Notes under the pieces: model-generated
What the model was told of the DNA's origin: nothing
Database searches by the model: none
Seen by the model: the letters and a program-made list of their open reading frames with translations, nothing else
Origin: Ramlibacter henchirensis
Lineage (GTDB): Bacteria > Pseudomonadota > Gammaproteobacteria > Burkholderiales > Burkholderiaceae_C
Direction of reading: 5' to 3'
NCBI RefSeq assembly: GCF_004682015.1
Contig: NZ_SMLM01000001.1
Span: 1,736,001-1,800,000, forward strand
DNA length: 64,000 bases
Translations under genes and position numbers: made by a program
Shown: positions 45,008 to 55,832 of the stretch, one piece after another
Position numbering within the stretch: position 1 is the stretch's first letter
Layout of the letters: each line of letters starts with the position of its first letter

Positions 45008-45094
45008 GCACCAGCATGGCGGTGCGAAAAATGACGCGCTATCGGCGGCGGCTAGGCAATCGAGTCGGAACGCGCCGACGCGATCCCTGCCACG

Positions 45095-47818
<2,724 letters not shown>

Positions 47819-47821
47819 CGT

Positions 47822-47830
47822 GCTCACCTT
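47822..47830 (-). promoter_or_regulatory. metH Shine-Dalgarno region complementary to the riboswitch
   Basis: On the minus strand the ribosome site is AAGGTGAGC, five bases from ATG 47818. The seven bases GGTGAGC are the exact reverse complement of GCTCACC (47859-47865, minus strand), the last strand of the SAH aptamer. Pairing of the two would hide the ribosome site. Confidence 0.7.
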
Positions 47831-47858
47831 CGTCTGATCTGCGGCCGGGCCGCGTCGA

Positions 47859-47926
47859 GGTGAGCGTCGTTGGGAATCTCAAGCCTGACGCCGGACGGGC
47901 CGGCGCTGCAACGCTCCTTGAGAGAG
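47859..47926 (-). promoter_or_regulatory. SAH riboswitch
   Basis: Minus-strand sequence shows the SAH-riboswitch core. P1 is CTCAAG (47917-47922) pairing with CTTGAG (47878-47883). Next come the conserved GAGCGTTGC segment, an internal GC-rich hairpin (GCGCCGG/CCGGCG type), the loop GTCAGG and the final CAACGACGCTCACC, which pairs back with GAGCGTTG as the pseudoknot. This family (known from Ralstonia and relatives) binds S-adenosylhomocysteine and turns on ahcY, metH or metF. The aptamer begins about where transcription should start from the TAAAAT at 47932-47937. Confidence 0.88.
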
Positions 47927-47931
47927 GCGTC

Positions 47932-47937
47932 ATTTTA
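47932..47937 (-). promoter_or_regulatory. -10 element of the metH C-terminal gene
   Basis: TAAAAT read on the minus strand, placing the transcription start near 47925-47926, right at the 5' edge of the SAH aptamer. Thus the leader is almost entirely riboswitch. Confidence 0.6.
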
Positions 47938-48052
47938 GCGGCAGGGTGCGACGCAGCATCGCGAGTCACCGGCACCTGAGCTTGGCGAACCTACAGCGCC
48001 GCGCGAAAACGCCTGACAGCACCGCTCGCGCGCGGCGCGGACACTGCGGCGC

Positions 48053-48244
48053 ATGGGAATCTTCGACCTGCCAACCTACGTCTGGCCCTTCATCCTGGCC
48101 GTCGTGGCCGCGGTGACCGGCAAGGTGGTGTCCGGCCGCGTGCGCGACGACCCGGGCTCGTTCCCAGGCTGGATCCTCTATGCCGTGGCGATCGGCTGCG
48201 TGATCATCGGCCTGGCGACCTGGTGGCTGAGCCATCAGGTGTAG
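48053..48244 (+). CDS. Small two-helix membrane protein between the metH halves
   Basis: A 63-residue protein on the strand opposite to both metH genes. It begins MGIFDLPTYVWPFILAVVAA, a first TM helix. A polar loop (GRVRDDPGSFPG) follows, then a second TM helix WILYAVAIGCVIIGLATWW. No family recognised. GACACT (48040-48045) ends seven bases before its ATG, consistent with the leaderless layout of neighbours. It physically separates the two metH genes and its transcript would run antisense into the N-terminal metH gene. Confidence 0.6.
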   Translation: MGIFDLPTYVWPFILAVVAAVTGKVVSGRVRDDPGSFPGWILYAVAIGCVIIGLATWWLSHQV

Positions 48245-48271
48245 CCGCGCCGGACGCGCAAGGCTGCTGCC

Positions 48272-49318
48272 CTACGCCGCTTCCTTGTAGAAGAACTCGC
48301 GCCGGCGGCTGCGCGTGGGCAGCGGCGCGACGGCTTGCCCGATCGCGGCGATGTGCTCGGGCGTGGTGCCGCAGCAGCCGCCCACGATGTTCACCAGCCC
48401 CTCGGCCGCGAAGTCGCGCAGCAGACGCGAGGTGACGTCGGGCGTTTCATCGAAACCGGTCTCGCTCATCGGGTTGGGCAGCCCCGCGTTGGGATAGCAG
48501 CTGATGAAGGTGTCGGGCGCGGCCTTGGCCAGCTCCTGGATGTAGGGCCGCATCAGCGCGGCGCCCAGCGCGCAGTTCAGGCCGACGGCCAGCGGCTGCG
48601 CATGGCGCACGCTGTACCAGAAGGCGGTGACGGTCTGGCCGCTGAGGATGCGGCCGGATGCATCGGTCACCGTGCCGCTGATGATCACCGGCAGGCGCTG
48701 GCCGCTCTTCTCGAAGAATTCGTCGATCGCGAACAGCGCCGCCTTGGCATTGAGCGTGTCGAAGATGGTTTCCACCAGCAGCAGGTCGACACCGCCTTCC
48801 ACCAGGCCATCGACCTGTTCGTAGTAGGCCGCACGAAGCTGCTCGAAGTCGACGTTGCGGGCGCCGGGGTCGTTCACGTCGGGGCTGATGCTGGCGGTGC
48901 GCGGCGTGGGGCCGAGCGCGCCGGCCACGAAGCGCGGCTGGTCGGGTGTGGAGAACTTGTCGGCGGCTTCGCGCGCGATCCGGGCCGCCACCACGTTCAG
49001 CTCATGGGAGATGTGCGCCAGCTCGTAGTCGTCCTGCGCCAGCGCGTTGGCGCCGAAGGTGTTGGTCTCGATGATGTCGGCGCCGGCCGCGAGGAAGCCT
49101 TCGTGGATGTCGCGGATCACTTCGGGCCGCGTGAGCACCAGCAGCTCGCCGTTGTTCTTCAGGTCCTTGGGATGCTCGCGGAAGCGCTCGCCGCGGAAGT
49201 CGGCTTCGGTGAGCTTCAGGCGCTGGATCATGGTGCCCATCGCGCCATCCAGGATCAGGATGCGTTTCTCGAGCAGGGCCGGCAGGGCCTGGCCGCGGGT
49301 GTAGGCGATGGGCTTCAT
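48272..49318 (-). CDS. metH: Cobalamin-dependent methionine synthase, N-terminal homocysteine-binding protein
   Basis: A 348-residue homocysteine S-methyltransferase domain, equal to MetH residues 1 to about 350. It has [34 protein letters not shown] with the first zinc-binding Cys and [14 protein letters not shown] with the other two. This is the normal split MetH arrangement of many Burkholderiales, where the two proteins work together. The -10 TACAAT (49327-49332, minus strand) ends eight bases before the ATG, so this half is expressed from a leaderless promoter with no riboswitch. It diverges from recQ. Confidence 0.94.
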   Translation of the reverse strand: MKPIAYTRGQALPALLEKRILILDGAMGTMIQRLKLTEADFRGERFREHPKDLKNNGELLVLTRPEVIRDIHEGFLAAGADIIETNTFGANALAQDDYELAHISHELNVVAARIAREAADKFSTPDQPRFVAGALGPTPRTASISPDVNDPGARNVDFEQLRAAYYEQVDGLVEGGVDLLLVETIFDTLNAKAALFAIDEFFEKSGQRLPVIISGTVTDASGRILSGQTVTAFWYSVRHAQPLAVGLNCALGAALMRPYIQELAKAAPDTFISCYPNAGLPNPMSETGFDETPDVTSRLLRDFAAEGLVNIVGGCCGTTPEHIAAIGQAVAPLPTRSRRREFFYKEAA

Positions 49319-49326
49319 GTCCGCAG

Positions 49327-49332
49327 ATTGTA
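49327..49332 (-). promoter_or_regulatory. -10 element of the N-terminal metH gene (leaderless)
   Basis: TACAAT read on the minus strand, eight bases before ATG 49318. Confidence 0.45.
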
Positions 49333-49379
49333 GGAAACGGGTGCTCCGCCCCCCCGCCAGCAGGGAGAATCAGGGGATC

Positions 49380-51224
49380 GTGTCCAGCGCCCCCTCCATC
49401 CTCCAGCAGGTCTTTGGCTACGAGCGGTTCCGCGGCCAGCAGGCCGACATCGTCGAACACGTCATCGCGGGCGGCGACGCGCTGGTGCTGATGCCCACCG
49501 GCGGCGGCAAGTCGCTGTGCTACCAGGTGCCCGCCATCGCTCGCGAGCGCGCCGGCCTGGGCGCCACCATCGTGGTGTCGCCGCTGATCGCGCTGATGCA
49601 CGACCAGGTCGGCGCCCTGCACGAGGCGGGCGTGCCGGCCGCGTTCCTCAATTCCTCGCTGTCGTTCGAAGAGGCGCAAGACGTCGAGCGCCGCCTGATG
49701 CGCGGCGAGATCACGCTGCTGTACGCCGCGCCGGAACGCGTGACGACGCCGCGTTTCCTCTCGCAGCTGGACACGTTGCGGCAGCAGGGGCGCCTGGCGC
49801 TGTTCGCCATCGACGAGGCGCATTGCGTCAGCCAGTGGGGCCACGATTTCCGGCCCGAGTACCGGGCCCTCACGGTGTTGCACGAGCGCTATCCGGGCGT
49901 GCCGCGCATCGCGCTCACCGCCACCGCCGACGCGACGACCCGCGCCGACATCGTCGAGCGGCTGCAGCTGCAGGAGGCCCGCCAGTTCGTCAGCAGCTTC
50001 GACCGGCCCAACATCCGCTACCGGCTGGTGGAGAAGAAGGACCCGTCGGCGCAGCTGCTGCGCTTCATCGAGCAGGAGCACGAGGGCGACGCCGGCATCG
50101 TCTACTGCCAGTCGCGCAAGCGGGTGGAGGAGACGGCGCAGACGCTCTGCGAGCGCGGGGTCGACGCCCTGCCCTACCACGCCGGCCTGGACGCCGACGT
50201 GCGCCAGCGCAACCAGGACCGCTTCCTGCGCGACGACGGCGTCGTGATGGTGGCCACCATCGCCTTCGGCATGGGCATCGATAAGCCCGACGTGCGCTTC
50301 GTGGCGCACCTGGACATGCCCAAGAACATCGAGGGCTACTACCAGGAAACCGGCCGCGCCGGCCGCGACGGCCTGCCCGCGCAGGCCTGGATGCTGTACG
50401 GCCTGCAGGACGTGGTGAACCAGCGCCGCATGATCGACGAGAGCCCGGCCGGCGAAGAGTTCAAGCAGGTCATGCGCGGCAAGCTCGATGCGCTACTGGC
50501 GCTCGCCGAGGCGACCGACTGCCGGCGCGTGCGGCTGCTCGCCTACTTCGGCGAAGCGTCGCAACCCTGCGGCAATTGCGACAACTGCCTCTCGCCGCCG
50601 CAGGTGTGGGACGGCACGGACGCGGCGCGCAAGCTCCTGTCGACGGTGTACCGCGTGCAGCAGGCCAGCGGCATCAGCTTCGGCGCCGGGCACGTGATGG
50701 ACATCCTGCGCGGCAAGCGCACGGAGAAGGTCGAGCAGTTCGGCCACGACAAGCTGTCCACCTTCGGGCTCGGCGCGCAGTTCAGCGAGCCGCAGTTGCG
50801 CAGCGTGCTGCGCCAGCTGGTCGCCACCGGCTCGGTGGCGGTGGACGCGGAGTCGTTCAACACGCTGCGGCTGACCGAAGGCTCGCGTGCGGTGCTCAAG
50901 GGCGAGCGGCAGGTGCTGCTGCGGGAGTCGCTGTCCCAGCCTGCCGGCCGCAAGCGGCGCGAGCGCAGCGGGACCGCGAGCGCCGTCGCGGCGGGGCTGA
51001 CCGATGCCGCGCAATCGCGCTTTGCCGCGCTCAAGGCCTGGCGCGCGGAGGTGGCGCGCTCCCACAACCTGCCGGCGTACGTGATCTTTCACGACGCGAC
51101 GCTGGCGGCGATCGCTGCGATGGGGCCGACGTCTGTGGATCAGCTGGAAGGCGTGAGCGGGATCGGCGCGCGCAAGCTCGAGGCCTACGGCGAGGAAGTG
51201 CTGCGGGTGCTCGCGTCGGCCTGA
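49380..51224 (+). CDS. recQ: ATP-dependent DNA helicase RecQ
   Basis: A 614-residue SF2 helicase unwinding DNA in recombination and fork repair. Walker A is [15 protein letters not shown], the DEAH box is [18 protein letters not shown]. The Cys4 zinc site is ATDCRR...QPCGNCDNC, followed by the RQC winged helix. A C-terminal HRDC domain begins [19 protein letters not shown] 49380 is chosen since the conserved N-terminus ([20 protein letters not shown]) begins there; the frame is open to 49308, within the divergent metH gene. Confidence 0.96.
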   Translation: MSSAPSILQQVFGYERFRGQQADIVEHVIAGGDALVLMPTGGGKSLCYQVPAIARERAGLGATIVVSPLIALMHDQVGALHEAGVPAAFLNSSLSFEEAQDVERRLMRGEITLLYAAPERVTTPRFLSQLDTLRQQGRLALFAIDEAHCVSQWGHDFRPEYRALTVLHERYPGVPRIALTATADATTRADIVERLQLQEARQFVSSFDRPNIRYRLVEKKDPSAQLLRFIEQEHEGDAGIVYCQSRKRVEETAQTLCERGVDALPYHAGLDADVRQRNQDRFLRDDGVVMVATIAFGMGIDKPDVRFVAHLDMPKNIEGYYQETGRAGRDGLPAQAWMLYGLQDVVNQRRMIDESPAGEEFKQVMRGKLDALLALAEATDCRRVRLLAYFGEASQPCGNCDNCLSPPQVWDGTDAARKLLSTVYRVQQASGISFGAGHVMDILRGKRTEKVEQFGHDKLSTFGLGAQFSEPQLRSVLRQLVATGSVAVDAESFNTLRLTEGSRAVLKGERQVLLRESLSQPAGRKRRERSGTASAVAAGLTDAAQSRFAALKAWRAEVARSHNLPAYVIFHDATLAAIAAMGPTSVDQLEGVSGIGARKLEAYGEEVLRVLASA

Positions 51225-51225
51225 G

Positions 51226-53526
51226 TCACTGCACGAAGCCGATGTTGCGCGATTCGCGCACCTCCGGCTTGATGCGGTGCTCCGCTTCCAGCTGCTCGAG
51301 GAACTCCAGCGGCCCGAAATCCCCGGCCGCCAGGATGTCGACCTGGCGCTTGACCGCCGCGAAGTCGCCGGGGCACAGCTGGTCCAGCCGCGTGAGCCGC
51401 GCGCGGATCTCGTCCGTCAACGCACCTGACTCCCCGCCCAGCGCCTCGTTGACGAACATCGTCTCGCGCTGCGCCGGCGTCAGCGGCTTGAAGCGGATCT
51501 TGAAGGTGAAGCGCCGCAGGGCCGCCTGGTCGATACGGTCCATGAGATTGGTGGTGCACACGAAGATGCCGGCGAAGCGCTCCATGCCCTGCAGCATCTC
51601 GTTCACTTCCGTCACCTCGTAGGTGCGCTGCGCGCCGCGCCGGTCCTGCAGGAAGCTGTCGGCCTCGTCCAGCAGCAGCACCGCCTTCTCGCTCTCGGCT
51701 TCGCGGAACATGGCCGCCATGTTCTGCTCGGTCTCGCCGACGAACTTGCTCATCAGGTCGCTGGCCTGCTTGATCAGCAGGGGCCGGTCCAGCCGGCGCG
51801 CGATGTGTTCGGCCAGCGCCGTCTTGCCCGTGCCCGGCGCGCCGTAGAAACACAGCGTGCCGTGTCCGCGCGCCTTGAGCGCTTCGACGATGCGCGGGAT
51901 CTCGAAACGGCTCTCCACGTTCAGCATCGCCAGGTCGTAAGTGGTGACGCTGGGGCGCGCCGCGCCGGGCGTGCGGTTGCCCAAGGCCTGGTCCGCGTTG
52001 CGCAGCTGGCGTTCGATCAGCTGTTCGACCGACGTCGACGTTCCGCCCGCCAGGCCGGCGAACCGCACCGCGGTGCGGATCTGCGCCGGCGTCAGTCCCT
52101 TGCGTTCGGTGAGCTTGGCGACGAAGCCGTCCGACACCGAAACGCCGTCCAGCGTCTTTCGCACCAGGCCTTCGCGCGCGCCCGGCGGCGGCGACTTCAG
52201 TTCCAGGTGATAGGCGAAGCGGCGGCGGAACGCCGGGTCGATCTGCTCGATGCGGTTGGTGACCCACAGCGTGGGCACCGGGTTGGATTCCAGGATCTGG
52301 TTCACCCAGGCCTTGCCGCTCACGCTGCCGTTGGCGGGAGCCGCCACCTGCTCGGCGCGCGCGATCAGCTGCGCGGCCTCGGAGCTGATGGGCGGGAACA
52401 CGTCTTCCACTTCGTCGAAGAGCAGCGCCGCCTGCGCGCTGCCCTTGAGGAACACCTGCGCGATCTGAAGCGAGCGGTAGCGGTCGCGGCCGGAAAGCGA
52501 ATTGCCGTCGCGGTCGGCGTACTCGACTTCGAACAGCTCGAGCCCCGCCGCCTGCGCCACCACTTTCGCGAGTTCGGTCTTGCCGGTGCCGGGCGGCCCG
52601 TACAGCAGCACGTTGACACCCGGCTCCTTGCGATCGACAGCATTGCGCAGCAGCGCGCACAGGACCTGCGCGTCTTCCTCCACGAAGGCGAAGTCCGACA
52701 GCCCGAGCGTGCTCTTCGCGCTGGGCCGGGTGAACACCGCCATCAGCTCGTTCTGGTCGCGGTATTCGCGCATCAGCACCGGCGGCAGCTTCTCGCTGAC
52801 CTTCATCAGGTCGGCCAGGTCAGTGATGTTGTGCTCGGAGATGAGGTTCTCGACCAGGCCGATCCGCTCCAGCCGCGAACCGACGCGCAGCGCCTCGCCC
52901 ACGTCGGCCGCGTTCACCCCCGCGATGTCGGCGATCGCGGCATAGGCCTCGGGCGCGTTGTTGACCTTGAACTCGACCAGGATGCTGCGCAGATCACGCT
53001 GGTAGCGCGCAAGCGTTCCGTAGAGGAGCAGCGCACGCTCGGCCTTGTTGAGCTGCAGGAGACCCGACAGCGCGTCGATGTTCTTTTCCACCAGCGTGGA
53101 CTGCTTCTTCAGCGCATGGGTCAGCCATTCGCCGGTGACGGTGAGCACCGACAGCAGGTCCTTGGGCTGGTCCTTGGCGTACTCGTCCAGGTAGAAGAAG
53201 AGCGTGCCTTCCTCGTAGGGGCCGCGCCACACACCGTGGCGATCCAGGAACTCGGCGGTGGAGAGCTGCTCGTGGCCACGCCAGAACTCGTTGTCCTTGC
53301 AGCGGCGGCCGAGGAATTCGCGCAGGCGGGCCAGTGCGGGCGCGGGCCACACCAGGTGCCGGCCCGAGAGCGACAGCAGCCCGTTGAGGTCGCGGCGCAC
53401 GTTGAACTTGCCGCCCTGCTTGGCCGCCAGCGTCAGCACGAAGTGCGAGCACATGAGGTCGAGCACGGGGGCGTCCTTCAGCCCCGGCGATGGGAGCATC
53501 TGCACATCGACCGTTCGCTTGACCAT
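51226..53526 (-). CDS. Orphan protein with two tandem AAA+ ATPase domains
   Basis: A 766-residue protein. Residues 1 to about 270 form an N-terminal domain with no recognised motif. The first AAA+ domain has Walker A GPPGTGKT near 313 and Walker B ALLFDEVEDVF. The second has GAPGTGKT near 563, Walker B VLLLDEADSF, and ETEQNMAAMFREAESE, the pore/assembly helix typical of classic AAA proteins. Arg fingers are plausible in RFAYHLEL and RFTFKIRF. I know of no named family with this layout other than uncharacterised Burkholderiales AAA ATPases. Hexameric unfoldase or disassembly function is inferred. ATG 53526 has GGAGG ten bases upstream. Monocistronic, convergent with recQ (one base apart). Confidence 0.75.
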   Translation of the reverse strand: MVKRTVDVQMLPSPGLKDAPVLDLMCSHFVLTLAAKQGGKFNVRRDLNGLLSLSGRHLVWPAPALARLREFLGRRCKDNEFWRGHEQLSTAEFLDRHGVWRGPYEEGTLFFYLDEYAKDQPKDLLSVLTVTGEWLTHALKKQSTLVEKNIDALSGLLQLNKAERALLLYGTLARYQRDLRSILVEFKVNNAPEAYAAIADIAGVNAADVGEALRVGSRLERIGLVENLISEHNITDLADLMKVSEKLPPVLMREYRDQNELMAVFTRPSAKSTLGLSDFAFVEEDAQVLCALLRNAVDRKEPGVNVLLYGPPGTGKTELAKVVAQAAGLELFEVEYADRDGNSLSGRDRYRSLQIAQVFLKGSAQAALLFDEVEDVFPPISSEAAQLIARAEQVAAPANGSVSGKAWVNQILESNPVPTLWVTNRIEQIDPAFRRRFAYHLELKSPPPGAREGLVRKTLDGVSVSDGFVAKLTERKGLTPAQIRTAVRFAGLAGGTSTSVEQLIERQLRNADQALGNRTPGAARPSVTTYDLAMLNVESRFEIPRIVEALKARGHGTLCFYGAPGTGKTALAEHIARRLDRPLLIKQASDLMSKFVGETEQNMAAMFREAESEKAVLLLDEADSFLQDRRGAQRTYEVTEVNEMLQGMERFAGIFVCTTNLMDRIDQAALRRFTFKIRFKPLTPAQRETMFVNEALGGESGALTDEIRARLTRLDQLCPGDFAAVKRQVDILAAGDFGPLEFLEQLEAEHRIKPEVRESRNIGFVQ

Positions 53527-53633
53527 GGGAATGGCGCCTCCAGTTCGCAAAGGACACGCGGCGCCTACGATAACTCGGCTTCATCCCGCGTGGGAAGGAA
53601 TCTGGGCGCCTGCGGCCGCGCCAGCCCGCCCGC

Positions 53634-53639
53634 CACAAT
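53634..53639 (+). promoter_or_regulatory. ilvA -10 element (leaderless)
   Basis: CACAAT ends seven bases before the ATG at 53647. Confidence 0.4.
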
Positions 53640-53646
53640 GCGGGCC

Positions 53647-54846
53647 ATGCTGGAACTCGCCGACATCCGGGCCGCCGCCCGCCGACTGCAGGGCCAGGTG
53701 CTGCGCACGCCCTGCGTTGCCTCGCAGACCCTCTCGCAGCTGACCGGCGCGCGCGTCTTCCTCAAGTTCGAGAACCTGCAGTTCACCGCTTCGTTCAAGG
53801 AGCGCGGGGCCTGCAACAAGCTGACCCAGCTGAGCGACAACGAGCGCGCCCGTGGCGTGATCGCGATGAGCGCGGGCAACCATGCCCAGGGCGTGGCCTA
53901 CCACGCGCAGCGCCTGGGCCTGCGAGCCGTCATCGTCATGCCGCGCTTCACGCCCGGCGTGAAGGTGGAGCGCACGCGCGGCTTCGGCGCCGAGATCGTC
54001 CTGCACGGCGACACGCTGGACGAGGCGCGCGGCCACGCGCTGGAACTCGCCCAGGAGCAGGGCCTGACCTTCGTTCATCCCTACGACGACGAGGCCATCG
54101 TCGCCGGCCAGGGCACGGCGGCGCTGGAAATGCTGGACGACGTGCCGCAGCTCGACACGATCGTCGTGTCGGTCGGCGGCGGAGGCCTGATCGCGGGCAT
54201 GTCGCTGGCGGCCAAGTCGGTCAAGGCGGGCATCGAGGTCGTGGGCGTGCAGACCCTGCGCTTCCCCAACATGTACAACGCGCTGAAGAAGGCGCAGCTG
54301 CCGCAGGGCGTGTCGACGATCGCGGAGGGCATCGCGGTCGGCACGCCGGGGAAGATCCCGCGCGAGATCATCGAGCGCTGCGTCGACGACATCCTGCTGG
54401 TGGACGAAGGCGACATCGAGCAGTCGATCGTGCTGCTGCTGGAGATCGAGAAGACTTTGGTGGAGGGCGCCGGCGCGGCGGGGCTGGCGGCGATGCTCAA
54501 GCATCCCGAGCGCTTCCGCGGCCGCACGGTGGGCCTGGTGCTGGGCGGCGGCAACATCGATCCGCTGCTGCTCGCGTCGATCATCGAGCGCGGCATGGCG
54601 CGCGCGGGGCGGCTGGCGCGCATCCGCGTGTGCGCGCGTGACGTCCCGGGCTCGCTGGCGCGCATCACGGCCACGGTCGCGGAGGCCGGCGCGAACGTCG
54701 ACGAGGTGCACCACCAGCGCGCGTTCACGATGCTGGCGGCGCAGAACGTGGAGATCGAGCTGGTGATCCAGACGCGCGGGCCGCAGCACATCGAAGCCGT
54801 GCTCGGCTCGTTGCGCAAGGCGGGCTTCGAAGCCGAGCGGCAGTAG
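53647..54846 (+). CDS. ilvA: Threonine dehydratase (ACT-domain, short form)
   Basis: A 399-residue PLP enzyme turning threonine into 2-oxobutyrate. The PLP-lysine motif is FTASFKERGACNKL, the Gly loop SVGGGGLIAGMSLA, and HPYDDEAIVAGQGTAALEM is typical of TdcB/IlvA. A single ACT regulatory domain is at about 325-399 (RIRVCARDVPGSLARITATV). This layout (one ACT domain) is the biosynthetic/catabolic intermediate type common in Betaproteobacteria; Ile feedback may occur but is unproven. Start ATG 53647 is preferred over ATG 53638 because the -10 CACAAT would overlap the latter. Confidence 0.92.
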   Translation: MLELADIRAAARRLQGQVLRTPCVASQTLSQLTGARVFLKFENLQFTASFKERGACNKLTQLSDNERARGVIAMSAGNHAQGVAYHAQRLGLRAVIVMPRFTPGVKVERTRGFGAEIVLHGDTLDEARGHALELAQEQGLTFVHPYDDEAIVAGQGTAALEMLDDVPQLDTIVVSVGGGGLIAGMSLAAKSVKAGIEVVGVQTLRFPNMYNALKKAQLPQGVSTIAEGIAVGTPGKIPREIIERCVDDILLVDEGDIEQSIVLLLEIEKTLVEGAGAAGLAAMLKHPERFRGRTVGLVLGGGNIDPLLLASIIERGMARAGRLARIRVCARDVPGSLARITATVAEAGANVDEVHHQRAFTMLAAQNVEIELVIQTRGPQHIEAVLGSLRKAGFEAERQ

Positions 54847-54864
54847 GCGGGGTTGCGCCGCACC

Positions 54865-54870
54865 TATCAT
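54865..54870 (+). promoter_or_regulatory. PaaI-type gene -10 element (leaderless)
   Basis: TATCAT ends eight bases before ATG 54879. Confidence 0.4.
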
Positions 54871-54878
54871 TGCCCGCC

Positions 54879-55283
54879 ATGACGCTCGACCAGCTTCAAT
54901 CCACCCTTCCCGACTACTTCGCGCCTTGGGTGCAGGCGCTGGGCCTTCGGGCCGAGGGCTTCGATGCCGACAGCGTGACGCTGCGGCTGCCCCAGAGCGA
55001 CCAGCTCGCGCGCGCCGGCAACATGCTGTGCGGCCAGGCCATGATGGCGGCGGCCGACACGGCGATGGTGCTGGCGCTCGTCAACCATTTCGGCGAGTTC
55101 CGCCCCTGCACGACGGTGCAGATGAACACAAGCTTCCTGCGGCCGCTCTCGGGTCAGGACGGGCTGGTGCAGGCCCGCATCGTGCGCGCGGGCAAGGCCC
55201 TGGCCTTCGGCGAGATCGACATCCGTGGCGCACAGGACGGCAAGAGCGTCTGCCGGGCCAGCACCACGTACGCGCTGCTGTAG
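54879..55283 (+). CDS. PaaI-family (hotdog) thioesterase
   Basis: A 134-residue hotdog-fold acyl-CoA thioesterase of the PaaI/YbgC-like type. MLCGQAMMAAADTAMVLAL carries the central helix with the catalytic-type Asp, preceded by an Asn, and CTTVQMNTSFLRPLSG is the next strand pair. ATG 54879 is chosen because TATCAT ends eight bases earlier. A TTG at 54870 in frame is unlikely. Acyl substrate unknown. Confidence 0.85.
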   Translation: MTLDQLQSTLPDYFAPWVQALGLRAEGFDADSVTLRLPQSDQLARAGNMLCGQAMMAAADTAMVLALVNHFGEFRPCTTVQMNTSFLRPLSGQDGLVQARIVRAGKALAFGEIDIRGAQDGKSVCRASTTYALL

Positions 55284-55300
55284 CGCTGGGCGCCGGCCGC

Positions 55301-55306
55301 TAGAAT
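55301..55306 (+). promoter_or_regulatory. -10 element of the His-rich mini protein gene
   Basis: TAGAAT about 34 bases before the ATG at 55341. Unlike its neighbours this message should have a short leader of about 28 bases. Confidence 0.45.
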
Positions 55307-55340
55307 TGCGGGTTCCACCTATCGAATCACCGAGACCCCC

Positions 55341-55496
55341 ATGGCCAGCACCGAACACCGCCACAGCCACGGCGAGCACCACCACGAACCGCACGACACC
55401 GTCGAGAGCATCGTCCCGCTGATGCCCATCGTGCTGCCCGTCGTGGGCGGCGTGCTGATGTTCCTGCTGGCGTTCATCGCCATCTACATGGCCTGA
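55341..55496 (+). CDS. 51-residue His-rich single-helix membrane protein
   Basis: A short but well-bounded gene: promoter-like TAGAAT, ORF, strong terminator. The N-terminal half is MASTEHRHSHGEHHHEPHD (eight His within about 17 residues), then one TM helix (SIVPLMPIVLPVVGGVLMF, LLAFIAIYM). A cytoplasmic or periplasmic metal-binding clasp on one TM helix suggests a metal-linked accessory subunit, but no family is recognised. Confidence 0.65.
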   Translation: MASTEHRHSHGEHHHEPHDTVESIVPLMPIVLPVVGGVLMFLLAFIAIYMA

Positions 55497-55523
55497 TCGA
55501 AGCGCGAACAAAGCTTTCCCCCG

Positions 55524-55554
55524 ACAGCCCGGACCGTTGAAACGGCCGGGCTGT
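55524..55554 (+). terminator. Terminator after the His-rich mini protein gene
   Basis: ACAGCCCGG-a-CCG (55524-55536) pairs with CGGCCGGGCTGT (55543-55554), a 12-bp stem with one bulged A and a 6-base loop, followed by TTGCTTT. It isolates the mini gene from pckG. Confidence 0.85.
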
Positions 55555-55832
55555 TTGCTTTCTGCTGCAGGGCTTCAACCCCACGCATAAAGTCATGTTT
55601 GTTTTGCATGGAATCGGGTAGTTGCGGAACCCACGTTCAGTTGCCCCTCCCTAGAATCCCCATTCCAGCCGACCCGCGGACCGCGCCGCAACGGGCGCTG
55701 CAGTGCCCCTGCCGCCCCTGAACGCCCCGCACGCCGACTGAGCCAAGCCCGGTTTCAAAAAGGCGCGCTCGGCCCCCGTTGCAGAGCTCCACCTTTTGGA
55801 AACCCGGTTTTCTATTCAGGAGCTTTGTGACG
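55555..55832 (+). other. pckG leader region with promoter and hairpin
   Basis: This 278-base gap has a TAGAAT -10 (55652-55657), giving a leader of about 170 bases. Near its 3' end GGTTTCAAAAAGG (55751-55763) and CCTTTTGGAAACC (55792-55804) pair over 13 positions with one mismatch. AGGAG (55818-55822) lies 14 bases beyond the hairpin and ten bases before ATG 55833. No known riboswitch class is recognised. Confidence 0.5.

Noticed and set aside
47828..48052. Cobalamin riboswitch before metH
   Set aside because: No B12-box-like conserved core was seen; the elements present fit the SAH class instead.
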